From NCBI RefSeq assembly GCF_003602235.1, contig NZ_QZVS01000094.1, positions 79,537 through 143,536 on the forward strand: a stretch of 64,000 bases of DNA, given 5' to 3'. The notes below the pieces were generated by a model. That model was given only the letters and a program-made list of their open reading frames with translations. It was not told the origin of the DNA and did no database searches. Positions 30,398-39,022 of the stretch are shown one piece after another; the stretch's first letter is position 1, and each line of letters begins with the position of its first letter. The stretch comes from Cryobacterium melibiosiphilum. Lineage in GTDB: Bacteria; Actinomycetota; Actinomycetes; Actinomycetales; Microbacteriaceae. The translations under genes and the position numbers were made by a program.

Positions 30398-32541
30398 TTT
30401 GTTGCCTCGTCCGATTCAAAATCGGCTTCCCAATTGTCTTTGGCCACCTGGTCGTCGGCGAGGGCGGTGTTGCCCGGGTCTTCACGGTTGAGATGAAGAA
30501 AGTCGAGGTGGGTTTCGTAGTGGTCGAGCACGTCGGTGATGACCTGCTCCTTGGTGTAGCCCATGAGGTCGTAGCCGTGGCTGCCCTCGAGGGAGAAAAC
30601 CTCCATGCGGTAATACTTGCCGCTCGCCGACGACGACCGCACCGCGTAGGTCGGGATGTCGAGCTGCACGGGGTAGATCTGGTACTTGAAACCGCGCTCG
30701 TCACCCATCGAGACCTGCAGGTCGAGGTGTGGGATCTGCAGGCCGTCGACGAGGCCCTGGCTGAGGGTCACCTCGGCGCCCTGGGTCAGGAGTTCATCGT
30801 GCACTTCCTGCAGGGCCGGCAGGGCAACGCCCGAGACGAAGCGTTCGGTCTGGCGTGGACCGGGGTAGCTCATGGCGCGCTGCAGGCGCTGGCGCCAGTT
30901 GCGGCCGCGGGCGGGGTCGCCGGTGCGGCCCACGAGCAGGCCCGGCAGACTCGCGCGGTAACTGTCGCTCAAGGACTGTTCGACCCGCAGGGCCTTGTAC
31001 AGCCCGAGCATGATGAGCAGCAACACGAACGAGAACGGCAGGCCCATGATGATGGTCGCGTTTTGCAGTGTGGGGATACCGCCGACGAGCAGCATCGACA
31101 GCGTCAGCACGCCCGTCGTGATCGCCCAGAAGATGCGCAGCCACTTCGGGCCGTCGGAGTCGGCATCCTTCAGGTGCGAGGTGAAGTTCGCCATCACGAG
31201 CGCGCCGGAGTCGGCGGAGGTGACGTAGAACAGCAGCCCGGTGAAGGTGGCGACCGCGGCGCTGACCGGAGCAAAGGGGAATTGATCGAGCAGGGAGTAG
31301 AACGCGCGCTCCGGCGAGTTCATGGCGACCTCTCCGAAGCCGGCGTCACCACCGATCACGATGGCGAGAGCGCTGTTGCCGAAAACCGCGATCCAGATCA
31401 GGATGAAGGCGAACGGAACGATCATGGTGCCGGCGACGAACTCGCGAATGGTGCGGCCGCGGGAGATGCGTGCGAGGAACAGGCCGACGAACGGCGCCCA
31501 GGCGATCCACCAGGCCCAGAAGAACAGCGTCCACCAGTTGAGCCACTCGTCGGGCCGGTCGTAGGCGAAGGTGTCGAGCGTCATCGCCGGGAAACGGCTC
31601 AACGTGTCGCCGATGTTGAGCACGATGGCGTCGAGCAGAAAGCTCGTGTTGCCGGCGATCAGGATGAACAACATGAGCGCCACCGACAGCAGCACGTTCA
31701 GTTCCGAGAGGCGACGGATGCCCTTCTCGACGCCCGAGACGACGCTGATCGTGGCCATGATCACGCTGAGGGCGATGAGGGAGCACTGCACGAACAGGGT
31801 TTCGGGGGTACCGAACATGAAGGTGAGGCCGTAGTTGAGCTGGGCGACGCCGATGCCGAGGCTCGTGGCGATGCCGAAGATGGTGCCCATGACGGCGGCG
31901 ATGTCGACTATGTCGCCGATCGGGCCGTGGATGCGCTTGCCGAAGATCGGGTACAGGGCCGAGCGGATGCTCAGCGGCAGGTTCTGCCGGTAGGCGAAGT
32001 AGCCGAGGGCCAGGCCCATCAGGGCGTAGAGTGCCCAGCCGGTGATGCCGTAGTGGAAGAGGGTCCAGACCATGGCCTGGCGGGCGGCTTCGAGGGTTTC
32101 GCCCTCGCCGGTGGGCGGGGCGAGGTATTGGGTGACCGGTTCGGAGACCGAGAAGAACATCAGGTCGATTCCGATGCCGGCGGCGAAGAGCATCGCCGTC
32201 CAGGTGAACAGGCTGAACTGGGGCCGGGAATGGTCGGGGCCGAGCCGGGTCTTGCCGACGCGGGACAGGGCCACGCCACTGACGAAGACCAGCACGATCG
32301 TGACGATCAGGAAGTAGTACCAGCCGAGGTTGACGGACACCCAGCCGACGACGGAGCCGATGACGGCGCTCGCGTTGTCGGGGGCGAGGATCGCCCAGAG
32401 GGCGATCGCGATGATGCCGGCGGCAGAGCCCGTGAACACGGTTTTGTTGACGCGGGTGCGGTTTTCGGGCAGCCCGGTGGTCGGGTTTTCGGGCGGCGGA
32501 GTCGCTGAGGGCGACTCGGCGGCCGGGGGAGAAAGAGTCAT
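30394..32541 (-). CDS. betT: BCCT-family choline/betaine transporter (BetT-like) with long cytoplasmic tail
   Basis: 715 residues with twelve predicted membrane helices (~35-545). The BCCT signature is the Trp-rich stretch WTLFFWAWWIAWAPFVG, with GIGIDLMFFSVSEPV earlier. The C-terminal ~165 residues are hydrophilic, as in BetT-type carriers whose tail senses osmotic stress. It imports choline for the downstream betB and betA. The start has an AAGGATGAG Shine-Dalgarno. The N-terminal 30 residues are Pro-rich and disordered. Confidence 0.92.
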   Translation of the reverse strand: MTLSPPAAESPSATPPPENPTTGLPENRTRVNKTVFTGSAAGIIAIALWAILAPDNASAVIGSVVGWVSVNLGWYYFLIVTIVLVFVSGVALSRVGKTRLGPDHSRPQFSLFTWTAMLFAAGIGIDLMFFSVSEPVTQYLAPPTGEGETLEAARQAMVWTLFHYGITGWALYALMGLALGYFAYRQNLPLSIRSALYPIFGKRIHGPIGDIVDIAAVMGTIFGIATSLGIGVAQLNYGLTFMFGTPETLFVQCSLIALSVIMATISVVSGVEKGIRRLSELNVLLSVALMLFILIAGNTSFLLDAIVLNIGDTLSRFPAMTLDTFAYDRPDEWLNWWTLFFWAWWIAWAPFVGLFLARISRGRTIREFVAGTMIVPFAFILIWIAVFGNSALAIVIGGDAGFGEVAMNSPERAFYSLLDQFPFAPVSAAVATFTGLLFYVTSADSGALVMANFTSHLKDADSDGPKWLRIFWAITTGVLTLSMLLVGGIPTLQNATIIMGLPFSFVLLLIMLGLYKALRVEQSLSDSYRASLPGLLVGRTGDPARGRNWRQRLQRAMSYPGPRQTERFVSGVALPALQEVHDELLTQGAEVTLSQGLVDGLQIPHLDLQVSMGDERGFKYQIYPVQLDIPTYAVRSSSASGKYYRMEVFSLEGSHGYDLMGYTKEQVITDVLDHYETHLDFLHLNREDPGNTALADDQVAKDNWEADFESDEATK

Positions 32542-32710
32542 CTCATCCTTGGTGCTTTGGTGTGACGTCTCGTCCAGAGTTGGCCGCGGTGGCGGCGGGG
32601 GGTACGACTGACCAGCCTAGCAAGCCCCGGTCCCGCGGAATTCCGGGGTGGACGCGGCGTCTGCCGCCGCATCCACCCGTGACGTCGTGCCCGGCGGGGG
32701 GTGCGCCGGG

Positions 32711-33001
32711 TCAGCGCGCGAAGAGCCGCAGGTTGGCCTGCTCGATCTCGGCGTACTGCTGGCCCGCCATGCCGAGGGCCTGATTGAGAGCGGCGAGGCT
32801 CTCCTCGATGCGTTGCTGGGTGACCCGCCAGTCAGCCACGGCGCCGTGGAATGCCGTGGCAGCCTGACCGGTCCACGAGCCGTCGAGGCCGCTGAGCTGC
32901 CCCATCAACCCACTCACCTCACCCTGCAGCCGCCCAATCGTCGAGCGGATGCTGCTGGTCGCGGTCATTACGGCGTCACTGTCTACCTGAAAGCTCGTCA
33001 T
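32711..33001 (-). CDS. WXG100-family small secreted-type protein
   Basis: 96 residues from ATG 33001 (MTSFQVDSD), preceded by GAAAGGTG. Two helices flank the central WTG turn (LDGSWTGQAATAF), the hallmark of the ESAT-6/WXG100 fold exported by type VII systems. A C-terminal QYAEIEQAN resembles the YxxxE-type export tail. No T7SS ATPase or membrane component is in the window, so it would depend on machinery elsewhere. It lies between betT and the two-component kinase gene, all on the minus strand. Confidence 0.85.
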   Translation of the reverse strand: MTSFQVDSDAVMTATSSIRSTIGRLQGEVSGLMGQLSGLDGSWTGQAATAFHGAVADWRVTQQRIEESLAALNQALGMAGQQYAEIEQANLRLFAR

Positions 33002-33164
33002 GGTGCACCTTTCGGTCGGTGTCTCCGGGGGTCTGGCTCGGTGACTCGAGCGTAGGAGCCGGCGGCGGTATCCGCTCACCGAACGGCAGGATTGTGCAGA
33101 CCCCACGGGGCAGTCCGGGCTGTTAGGGGTTTGTCGGGCCGGGCGCGAGAGCGAGGGCCGGGAG

Positions 33165-34877
33165 TTAGAGCGAGGGGACCGGCGCGAGCGGCTGCGGCGC
33201 CTGCGGGGTGCCCGCGAGGGGGAGCGACACCCGGAAGGTGGCGCCGCCGCCCGGAGTGTCGACGACATCGACGGTGCCGTTGTGGCTCGCGACGATCGCG
33301 GCGACGATGGCGAGGCCGAGGCCGCTGCCGCCGGTTTCGCGGGCGCGGGACGAGTCCGCACGCCAGAACCGCTGGAAGATCTTCTCGCGGATCTGCGGCG
33401 GAATGCCCTCGCCGTGGTCGATGACGGCGATCGAGGCGCGCTGGGCGGCGCAGTCCATCGTCACTTCGAGTTCGATGGGGCTGTCGGGCGAGGTGAAGCG
33501 CATCGCGTTGCCCATCAGGTTGGTGATGACCTGTCGGATCTTGTTCTCTTCGGCCATCACGATGGCCGCGGTCGGCACCGGCGTGGGGGCGGCGGCCGGC
33601 GTCGCATCGGGCGCGGTGGCATCCGTTTTGCGCGGCCGGCGGGTGCGCAGCCGGGCGAGCGTCGCGCCGGCAAACGAGATCGGGCCGGTCGGCGACGACG
33701 TCGACGGGCCGGAGAACGCGCCGGCGCCGACGGCTGCCCCCACCGGCATGACCTCGCCGGTCTCGGAGTCGTCGTGCTCGGAGTCGTCGTCGCCCAGGAC
33801 CGGGCTCGGTGTGATGACCGACACGACGCGGCCGGGCGAGGACGCCATCGCGTCGAGTGCCGCGTCACGGGCCAGCGGCACCAGGTCAACCGGTTGCAGG
33901 GCGAGCGGCTTGGTCTCATCGAGGCGGGCGAGCTCGAGCAGGTCTTCGACGAGGCCACCCATGCGGATCGCCTCTTTTTCGATGCGTTCCATGGCCTGAG
34001 CCACTTCTTCCGGGGTCTGTAGGGCGCCCATGCGGTAGAGCTCGGCATAGCCGCGCACCGAGACCAGGGGAGTGCGCAGCTCGTGGCTGGCGTCGCCGAC
34101 GAAGCGGCGCATTTGGTCGATGGTGCGGGCACGGTCCTTGAAGGCGCCGTCGATGCGGTTCAACATGATGTTGAGCGAGCGGTTGAGGCGGCCGACCTCG
34201 GTGTTGGGGGTGGCGCCGCCGAGCCGTTGGCTGAAATCGCCGTCGGCGATGGATGCCGCGGTGCGCTCCGTCTCCCGCAGCGGCGCGAACGTGGTCGTCA
34301 CGAGAAGGCGGGTCAGCAGAGCGCCGAGCAGCACGACGCCGGCGCCGAACCCGAGAAAGATGGTCAGGTAGGTCGCCATCGTGTTCTCGGTGGGTTTGAG
34401 TGACACCGCCATCAGCATGGTGCCGTAGGTTCCCTGCGGGCTGATCACGAAGGGAACGGCGACGGCCAGGAAGGTCGTGTCGTGCGAGGCGTTGTAGAGC
34501 TCGAGCGTGCGGCCGTCCTGCTGGGTCACGGCCTGCAGGTCGAGCGGCATCGAGACGACGGGCAGCTCGTCGTGGGGGCGGCTGCGCCAAGTGCGCTCGA
34601 CGAGGTTGCCGTTGGCGTCATAGAGAGCGACGAAGTACTCCGACGACACCTCGTTCGGCGCGCCGCTGGAGAGGGCGCTCGCCGTGAACCCGTTGAGGGC
34701 GGTCTGTGCTTCGGTCTGCAGGCTCTGGTCGACCTGCTGGATCACATACTGCTTGAGCATCGCCATGGTGCCGATTCCCGACACCAGCAGACCGACAGTG
34801 AGCAGCAGCACCGTAACGCCGGTGATTTTCGACCGGAGAGAGATGCTGCTCCACTTGGCGGCTAGTTTCTCGTGCAT
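33165..34877 (-). CDS. sensor histidine kinase with disordered insertion in its catalytic domain
   Basis: 570 residues. TM1 (~18-40), extracytoplasmic sensor (~45-165), TM2 (~167-192), HAMP (~193-245), H-box GDASHELRTP with H265, and an ATPase domain with N-box EENKIRQVITNLMGNA, DHGEGIPP and GGSGLGLAIV. Between the DHp helices and the N-box, residues ~364-437 form an acidic then Pro/Ala/Thr-rich disordered insertion not usual for the fold. It is related to the actinobacterial MprB/TrcS-type kinases. The gene follows its regulator by 32 bp. Confidence 0.88.
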   Translation of the reverse strand: MHEKLAAKWSSISLRSKITGVTVLLLTVGLLVSGIGTMAMLKQYVIQQVDQSLQTEAQTALNGFTASALSSGAPNEVSSEYFVALYDANGNLVERTWRSRPHDELPVVSMPLDLQAVTQQDGRTLELYNASHDTTFLAVAVPFVISPQGTYGTMLMAVSLKPTENTMATYLTIFLGFGAGVVLLGALLTRLLVTTTFAPLRETERTAASIADGDFSQRLGGATPNTEVGRLNRSLNIMLNRIDGAFKDRARTIDQMRRFVGDASHELRTPLVSVRGYAELYRMGALQTPEEVAQAMERIEKEAIRMGGLVEDLLELARLDETKPLALQPVDLVPLARDAALDAMASSPGRVVSVITPSPVLGDDDSEHDDSETGEVMPVGAAVGAGAFSGPSTSSPTGPISFAGATLARLRTRRPRKTDATAPDATPAAAPTPVPTAAIVMAEENKIRQVITNLMGNAMRFTSPDSPIELEVTMDCAAQRASIAVIDHGEGIPPQIREKIFQRFWRADSSRARETGGSGLGLAIVAAIVASHNGTVDVVDTPGGGATFRVSLPLAGTPQAPQPLAPVPSL

Positions 34878-34909
34878 GAGAATTCCAGTCTAAGCAGGCA
34901 AGCCTGTGA

Positions 34910-35602
34910 CTACGCCTTGGCCGCCTTGAGCATGTAACCGAAGCCGCGCTTGGTCTGGATCAGGGGTTCCGTCGAGTGCACGTCCACCTTGCGACGCAGG
35001 TACGAGATGTAGGACTCGACGATGCCGGCGTCGCCGTTGAAGTCGTACTCCCAGACGTGGTCCAGAATCTGGGCCTTGGAGAGCACCCGGTTCGGGTTCA
35101 GCATCAGGTAGCGCAGCAGTTTGAACTCGGTCGGGCTGAGTTCGATGGCTTCGGCTCCGACGAGCACCTCGTGGGTGTCCTGGTCCATGGTCAGTTCGCC
35201 GGCGCGGATGACGGCATCTTCGTCGGCGTGCATCGTGCGGCGCAGGATGGCCTTGATGCGGGCGACGATCTCGTCGAGGCTGAACGGCTTGGTCACGTAG
35301 TCGTCACCGCCGACGGTGAGGCCGGTGATCTTGTCCTCGGTGTCGTCCTTGGCCGTCAGGAACAGGATCGGGGCGGTATAACCGGCCGAGCGCAGGCGCT
35401 TGGTCACCCCGAACCCGTTCATGTCCGGCAGCATGACGTCGAGAATGATGAGGTCGGGTTCTTCTTCGAGCACGGCGGAAATCGCCGCGGCACCGTTTCC
35501 CACGGCCCGAACAGCGAATCCGGCGAAGCGGAGGCTGGTCGTGAGCAGGTCGCGAATGTTCGGTTCGTCGTCAACAATAAGAATGCGGGGGCCATCAGTC
35601 AT
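34910..35602 (-). CDS. OmpR-family response regulator, partner of the adjacent kinase
   Basis: 230 residues. Receiver with acidic pair at 11-12 (IVDDEP), phosphoacceptor D55 (IILDVMLPD) and the TKPF lysine. A winged-helix domain (~130-228) has VESYISYLRRKVD as recognition helix. This IVESYISYLRRKVD type is close to the TrcR/MprA group of actinobacteria; signal unknown. GATACT (35609-35614) ends 6 nt before the ATG, consistent with a leaderless operon mRNA covering the kinase. Confidence 0.92.
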   Translation of the reverse strand: MTDGPRILIVDDEPNIRDLLTTSLRFAGFAVRAVGNGAAAISAVLEEEPDLIILDVMLPDMNGFGVTKRLRSAGYTAPILFLTAKDDTEDKITGLTVGGDDYVTKPFSLDEIVARIKAILRRTMHADEDAVIRAGELTMDQDTHEVLVGAEAIELSPTEFKLLRYLMLNPNRVLSKAQILDHVWEYDFNGDAGIVESYISYLRRKVDVHSTEPLIQTKRGFGYMLKAAKA

Positions 35603-35744
35603 GACCTCAGTATCTGCGCGTTAGCTGGAGCTTGGCTGTGAGCCAGCGGTATACGGGCGAACGTGGGTAGTGTGAGGGTGCCCACACGCTGCGCCCTGAA
35701 AATGCTGTGCCCACGAACGCTGTGCCCACGACGGGAGTTGTTCC

Positions 35745-37082
35745 ATGACCGAGGACCACGCACTTCACGAGCCCGCCCCCGCCCCGCAGCAGCCGGGCCA
35801 GGACCAGATCTTCCTCATCATCGGTGGTGGCCTCGCCGGGGCCCGCGCCGCCGAGACGCTCCGCGCTGAGGGGTTCCCCGGCCGCATCATCATCGTGGCC
35901 GCCGAAAAAACCGTGCCGTACATCCGACCTCCGCTGTCCAAGGGGTACCTGCAGGGCAGTGACGACCGCGATTCCCTCGACGTTCACCCCGCGCCGTGGT
36001 ACGCGACGCAGGGTATCGAGATCGTGCTGGGAATGCCGGCATCCGCTCTCTCGCTGCCGCACAAGACCGTCACGCTGGGCGACGGCAGCGTTCTGCACTA
36101 CGACAAGCTGCTGTTCGCCACCGGCGCCGCGCCGCGCCATTTCGACGAACCCAGCACCCACCTCACCGGCGTGCACCACCTGCGCACCGCCGACAGTTCG
36201 ACGCTGTTGCGGGCGGCGCTGCAGGCCGGCGGTCGCCGGATCGTGATCATCGGCTCCGGCTGGATCGGCCTCGAGGTCGCCGCGACCGCCCGCGGCTACG
36301 GCAACACCGTCACGGTGGTCGGCCACAGCGCCGTGCCCCTCAGCGCCGCGATCGGCGAGGAGGCCGGGGCGGTCTTCGCCGAGCTGCATCGCGACCACGG
36401 TGTGGAACTGCTGATGAACACGACCGTGCACGCCATCGTCGGCGGCGAACACGGGGTCACCGGAGTGCGTCTCGGCGACGAGACCCTGCTGCCGGCTGAC
36501 ATCGTCGTGGTCGCCATCGGCGCCTCGCCGAACGTGCAGCTGGCCCGTGCCGCCGGGCTACCCGTCCACCGGGAGATCCCGCACGGACCGATCAGCGGTA
36601 TCACCGTCGACGCCGGGTTTCGCACGACGGATGTCGACGTGTACGCGGTCGGCGACGTCGCGTCGGTCTTCCACCCGGTGCTCGGCGCGCAGCTGCACGT
36701 CGAGCACTGGGCGAACGCCGAGAACGCCGGCCCGGCAGCGGCCCGCTCGATGCTCGGCCAGCACGTCGCCTACGACGCGATTCCATACTTTTACACCGAC
36801 CAGTTTGACCTCGGCATGGAATATGCGGGCTATCCGAGCCTCGCCGCCGACGCGACCGTGGTCTTTCGCGGAGACCGGGACGGCCGGGAGTTTGTTGCCT
36901 TCTGGCTGCTCGAGAACCGGGTCGTGGCCGGCATGAACGTGAACGTCTGGGACGTGAACGAGACCGTGCAGGAGCTGATTCGCAGCCGGGTCGTCGTCGA
37001 CCCGGTGCGGCTCACAGACCTGACCGTCCCCCTCGAACAGCTGCTCGCCGGGCGTGGCGCGAGCGAACGCGTGACAGATTAG
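35745..37082 (+). CDS. FAD/NAD(P)-dependent oxidoreductase (ferredoxin-reductase-like)
   Basis: 445 residues with the Pyr_redox_2 fold. FAD loop IIGGGLAGARAAE near 25, NAD loop VIIGSGWIGLEVAA near 166, and a second FAD motif DVYAVGDVAS near 303. A reductase C-terminal domain with VEHWANAENAG follows. The family passes electrons from NAD(P)H to ferredoxins or rubredoxins of Rieske or P450 systems; no partner is in the window. A GGGAG Shine-Dalgarno precedes the ATG. Three copies of GTGCCCAC (35678, 35707, 35722) lie in the promoter region. Confidence 0.88.
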   Translation: MTEDHALHEPAPAPQQPGQDQIFLIIGGGLAGARAAETLRAEGFPGRIIIVAAEKTVPYIRPPLSKGYLQGSDDRDSLDVHPAPWYATQGIEIVLGMPASALSLPHKTVTLGDGSVLHYDKLLFATGAAPRHFDEPSTHLTGVHHLRTADSSTLLRAALQAGGRRIVIIGSGWIGLEVAATARGYGNTVTVVGHSAVPLSAAIGEEAGAVFAELHRDHGVELLMNTTVHAIVGGEHGVTGVRLGDETLLPADIVVVAIGASPNVQLARAAGLPVHREIPHGPISGITVDAGFRTTDVDVYAVGDVASVFHPVLGAQLHVEHWANAENAGPAAARSMLGQHVAYDAIPYFYTDQFDLGMEYAGYPSLAADATVVFRGDRDGREFVAFWLLENRVVAGMNVNVWDVNETVQELIRSRVVVDPVRLTDLTVPLEQLLAGRGASERVTD

Positions 37083-37086
37083 AACG

Positions 37087-38010
37087 GTGCTGATTACTTC
37101 GATGTCCCCGCCCGTAACGAGCGCCGGCGGCGGCGTCGAGCCGCCGCCCCTGGCCCGGCCGCGCCTGATCGGCGGTCGCACGTTCGACTTCTCCCGCGAG
37201 GTCGCGGTGATGGCCGTCATCAATCGCACCCCAGATTCGTTCTACGACCAGGGAGCGACGTTCGCGCTCGAGGCATCCGTCGCGGCCGCCCGCCAGGCGA
37301 TCGACGACGGCGCGGACTGGGTCGACATCGGCGGCGCGAAATTCGCGCCCGGCCCGGCGATCACGATCGAGGAGGAGATCGGGCGCGTCGTTCCGGTCGT
37401 CGCTGCCCTGCGCGGTGCCGGTGTCGTGATCTCCGTCGACACCTTCCACGCCGAGGTCGCCCGGGCCAGCATCGCGGCCGGCGCCCACGTCATCAACGAC
37501 ACCACCGGCGTGCACGATCCGCGCATGGCCGAGATTGTCGCCGACAGCGACGCGACGCTCGTGATCACCCACAGCCTCGCTGTGCCTCGCACCCCGTACC
37601 CGTCACCGCACTACGACGACGTGGTGACGGAGGTCGCTGCGTTCCTGCAGGAGAGGGTGGCCCGCGCGGTCGAGCACGGAGTGCCGCCCGAACGTCTGAT
37701 CATCGATCCCGGCCATGACCTGAACAAGAACACCCTGCACTCGCTCGAGCTGACCCGTCGGCTCGGGGAGATCAGCGCGCTGGGCTGGCCGCTGCTGGTC
37801 GCTGTCTCAAACAAGGACTTCGTCGGGGAGAGCCTGGACCGGCCGCGCACCGAGCGTGTCGAGGGTTCGCTGGCTGCTGCCGTCGTATGCATTCTGAACG
37901 GCGCCCGCATCGTGCGCATGCACAATGTGCGCGCGGCGGTCGATGCCGTGCGCATGACCGAAGCCATTCTCGGGTTTCGAGAACCGGCGTACCTGCGCCA
38001 CAACATCTGA
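37087..38010 (+). CDS. folP2: dihydropteroate synthase-like protein (FolP2 type)
   Basis: 307 residues with a TIM-barrel pterin-binding fold: NRTPDSFYDQGAT (motif MGIVNVTPDSFSDGG in classical DHPS), DIGGAKFAPG, SVDTFHAEVA and a late IVRMHNV. Several motifs deviate from canonical FolP, and the MH segment is replaced by THSLAVPRT. This is the second actinobacterial DHPS class, for which the mycobacterial example lacks DHPS activity, so the reaction is uncertain. GTG 37087 is used; ATG 37102 is an alternative. The stop overlaps the next gene (TGATG). Confidence 0.82.
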   Translation: MLITSMSPPVTSAGGGVEPPPLARPRLIGGRTFDFSREVAVMAVINRTPDSFYDQGATFALEASVAAARQAIDDGADWVDIGGAKFAPGPAITIEEEIGRVVPVVAALRGAGVVISVDTFHAEVARASIAAGAHVINDTTGVHDPRMAEIVADSDATLVITHSLAVPRTPYPSPHYDDVVTEVAAFLQERVARAVEHGVPPERLIIDPGHDLNKNTLHSLELTRRLGEISALGWPLLVAVSNKDFVGESLDRPRTERVEGSLAAAVVCILNGARIVRMHNVRAAVDAVRMTEAILGFREPAYLRHNI

Positions 38011-38726
38011 TGGCGCTGTCCGAGGGATTCACCCGCGCCGAACTGCTGGAGCGCTACGCCCTGCCCGACCGCACGACTCCGCGGGTGCGGCTGAACTTCG
38101 TGGCGAGCCTCGACGGCGCCGCCACCCTCGACGGGGTCAGCGGCGGCCTCGGCACGCCGGCGGACCGCGCCGTCTTCAACACCCTGCGGGCGCTGACCGA
38201 CGTGATCCTGGTCGGCGCCGGCACCGTGCGCGCCGAGGGCTACGGCGGCCCACTGCTCAGCGAAGCGGATGCCGCCTGGCGCGTCGCCCAGGGCTTCGCG
38301 CCCCAGCCGCCACTCGCGATCGTGTCGGGGCGGCTCGACCTGGACCCGGGACATCCGTCACTGGCGGAGGCCGTGGTGCGCCCGATCGTGGTGACCCATG
38401 CCGGGTCGCCGGTCGAGCGACGCGCGGCGCTCGCCGAGGTCGCCGACGTGCTCGTGTGCGGCGCAGAGGTGGTCGAGCCGCGGCTCGTGGTGGCGGCGCT
38501 CGCCGCTCGCGGGTTGACGCAGATTCTCTGCGAGGGCGGTCCCAGCCTCGTCGGAGCGCTGATCGAAGCGGATGCCGTCGACGAGCTCTGCCTGACCCTC
38601 AGCCCGGTGCTCGAGGGCGGGGCGGCTGGGCGGATCGCGCACGGCGGCAGCGCGGCGCGGGCCATGACGCTCGTGCACGCGCTGCCCGAGGGCGACACCC
38701 TGCTGCTGCGCTACGCCCGCGCCTGA
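38010..38726 (+). CDS. RibD C-terminal-domain (DHFR-fold) reductase
   Basis: 238 residues from ATG 38010. The RibD_C reductase fold is visible: RLNFVASLDGAATLDG, VILVGAGTVRAEGYG and the C-terminal ILCEGGPSLVGALIEADAVDEL. There is no N-terminal deaminase. Such stand-alone proteins reduce pyrimidine or pterin substrates with NADPH. Translational overlap with the FolP-like gene suggests a pterin/folate role (inference). The stop is followed at once by a CGCTG-rich microsatellite (to ~38786). Confidence 0.85.
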   Translation: MALSEGFTRAELLERYALPDRTTPRVRLNFVASLDGAATLDGVSGGLGTPADRAVFNTLRALTDVILVGAGTVRAEGYGGPLLSEADAAWRVAQGFAPQPPLAIVSGRLDLDPGHPSLAEAVVRPIVVTHAGSPVERRAALAEVADVLVCGAEVVEPRLVVAALAARGLTQILCEGGPSLVGALIEADAVDELCLTLSPVLEGGAAGRIAHGGSAARAMTLVHALPEGDTLLLRYARA

Positions 38727-38799
38727 CGCTGACGCTGACGCTGGCCCTGCCGCTGCCGCTGGCCGCTGCCGCTGCCGCTACCGCTCGCGCCAGGAGCTG

Positions 38800-38999
38800 A
38801 TGCGACCGAAAGCTGCTCGTGCGCCGGAAACGTGCGGCTCCTTGTGCGCCTGAGAGGTGCTCGTGCGCCCGATTCTTGCAGCGCCATACGTTCATGCGCC
38901 CGAAAGCTGCTCGTGCGCGTGGCCTGCGCCTGCCACGCGCACGAGCAGGTTTCGAGCGCATGACGTCGATGCCCTGCAGTTTTCGGGCGCATGAGCGCG
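38800..38999. repeat. intergenic repeat island C (GCTGCTCGTGCGC word)
   Basis: A 29-bp inverted repeat (38894-38922 against 38933-38961, 27/29 match, 10-nt loop) is built on CGAAAGCTGCTCGTGCGC. A near-direct copy of the arm is at 38800-38825. Shorter GTGCTCGTGCGCCCGA and inverted TTTTCGGGCGCATGAGCG pieces flank it. No gene was found between 38727 and 39022. It lies between convergent genes. Confidence 0.88.
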
Positions 39000-39022
39000 C
39001 CGCGCGGGCCGCGGGGCACCGG

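Noticed and set aside
27704..32508. Two long plus-strand frames opposite the betaine operon
   Set aside because: Antisense shadows of GMC, ALDH and BCCT genes whose motifs are unambiguous.
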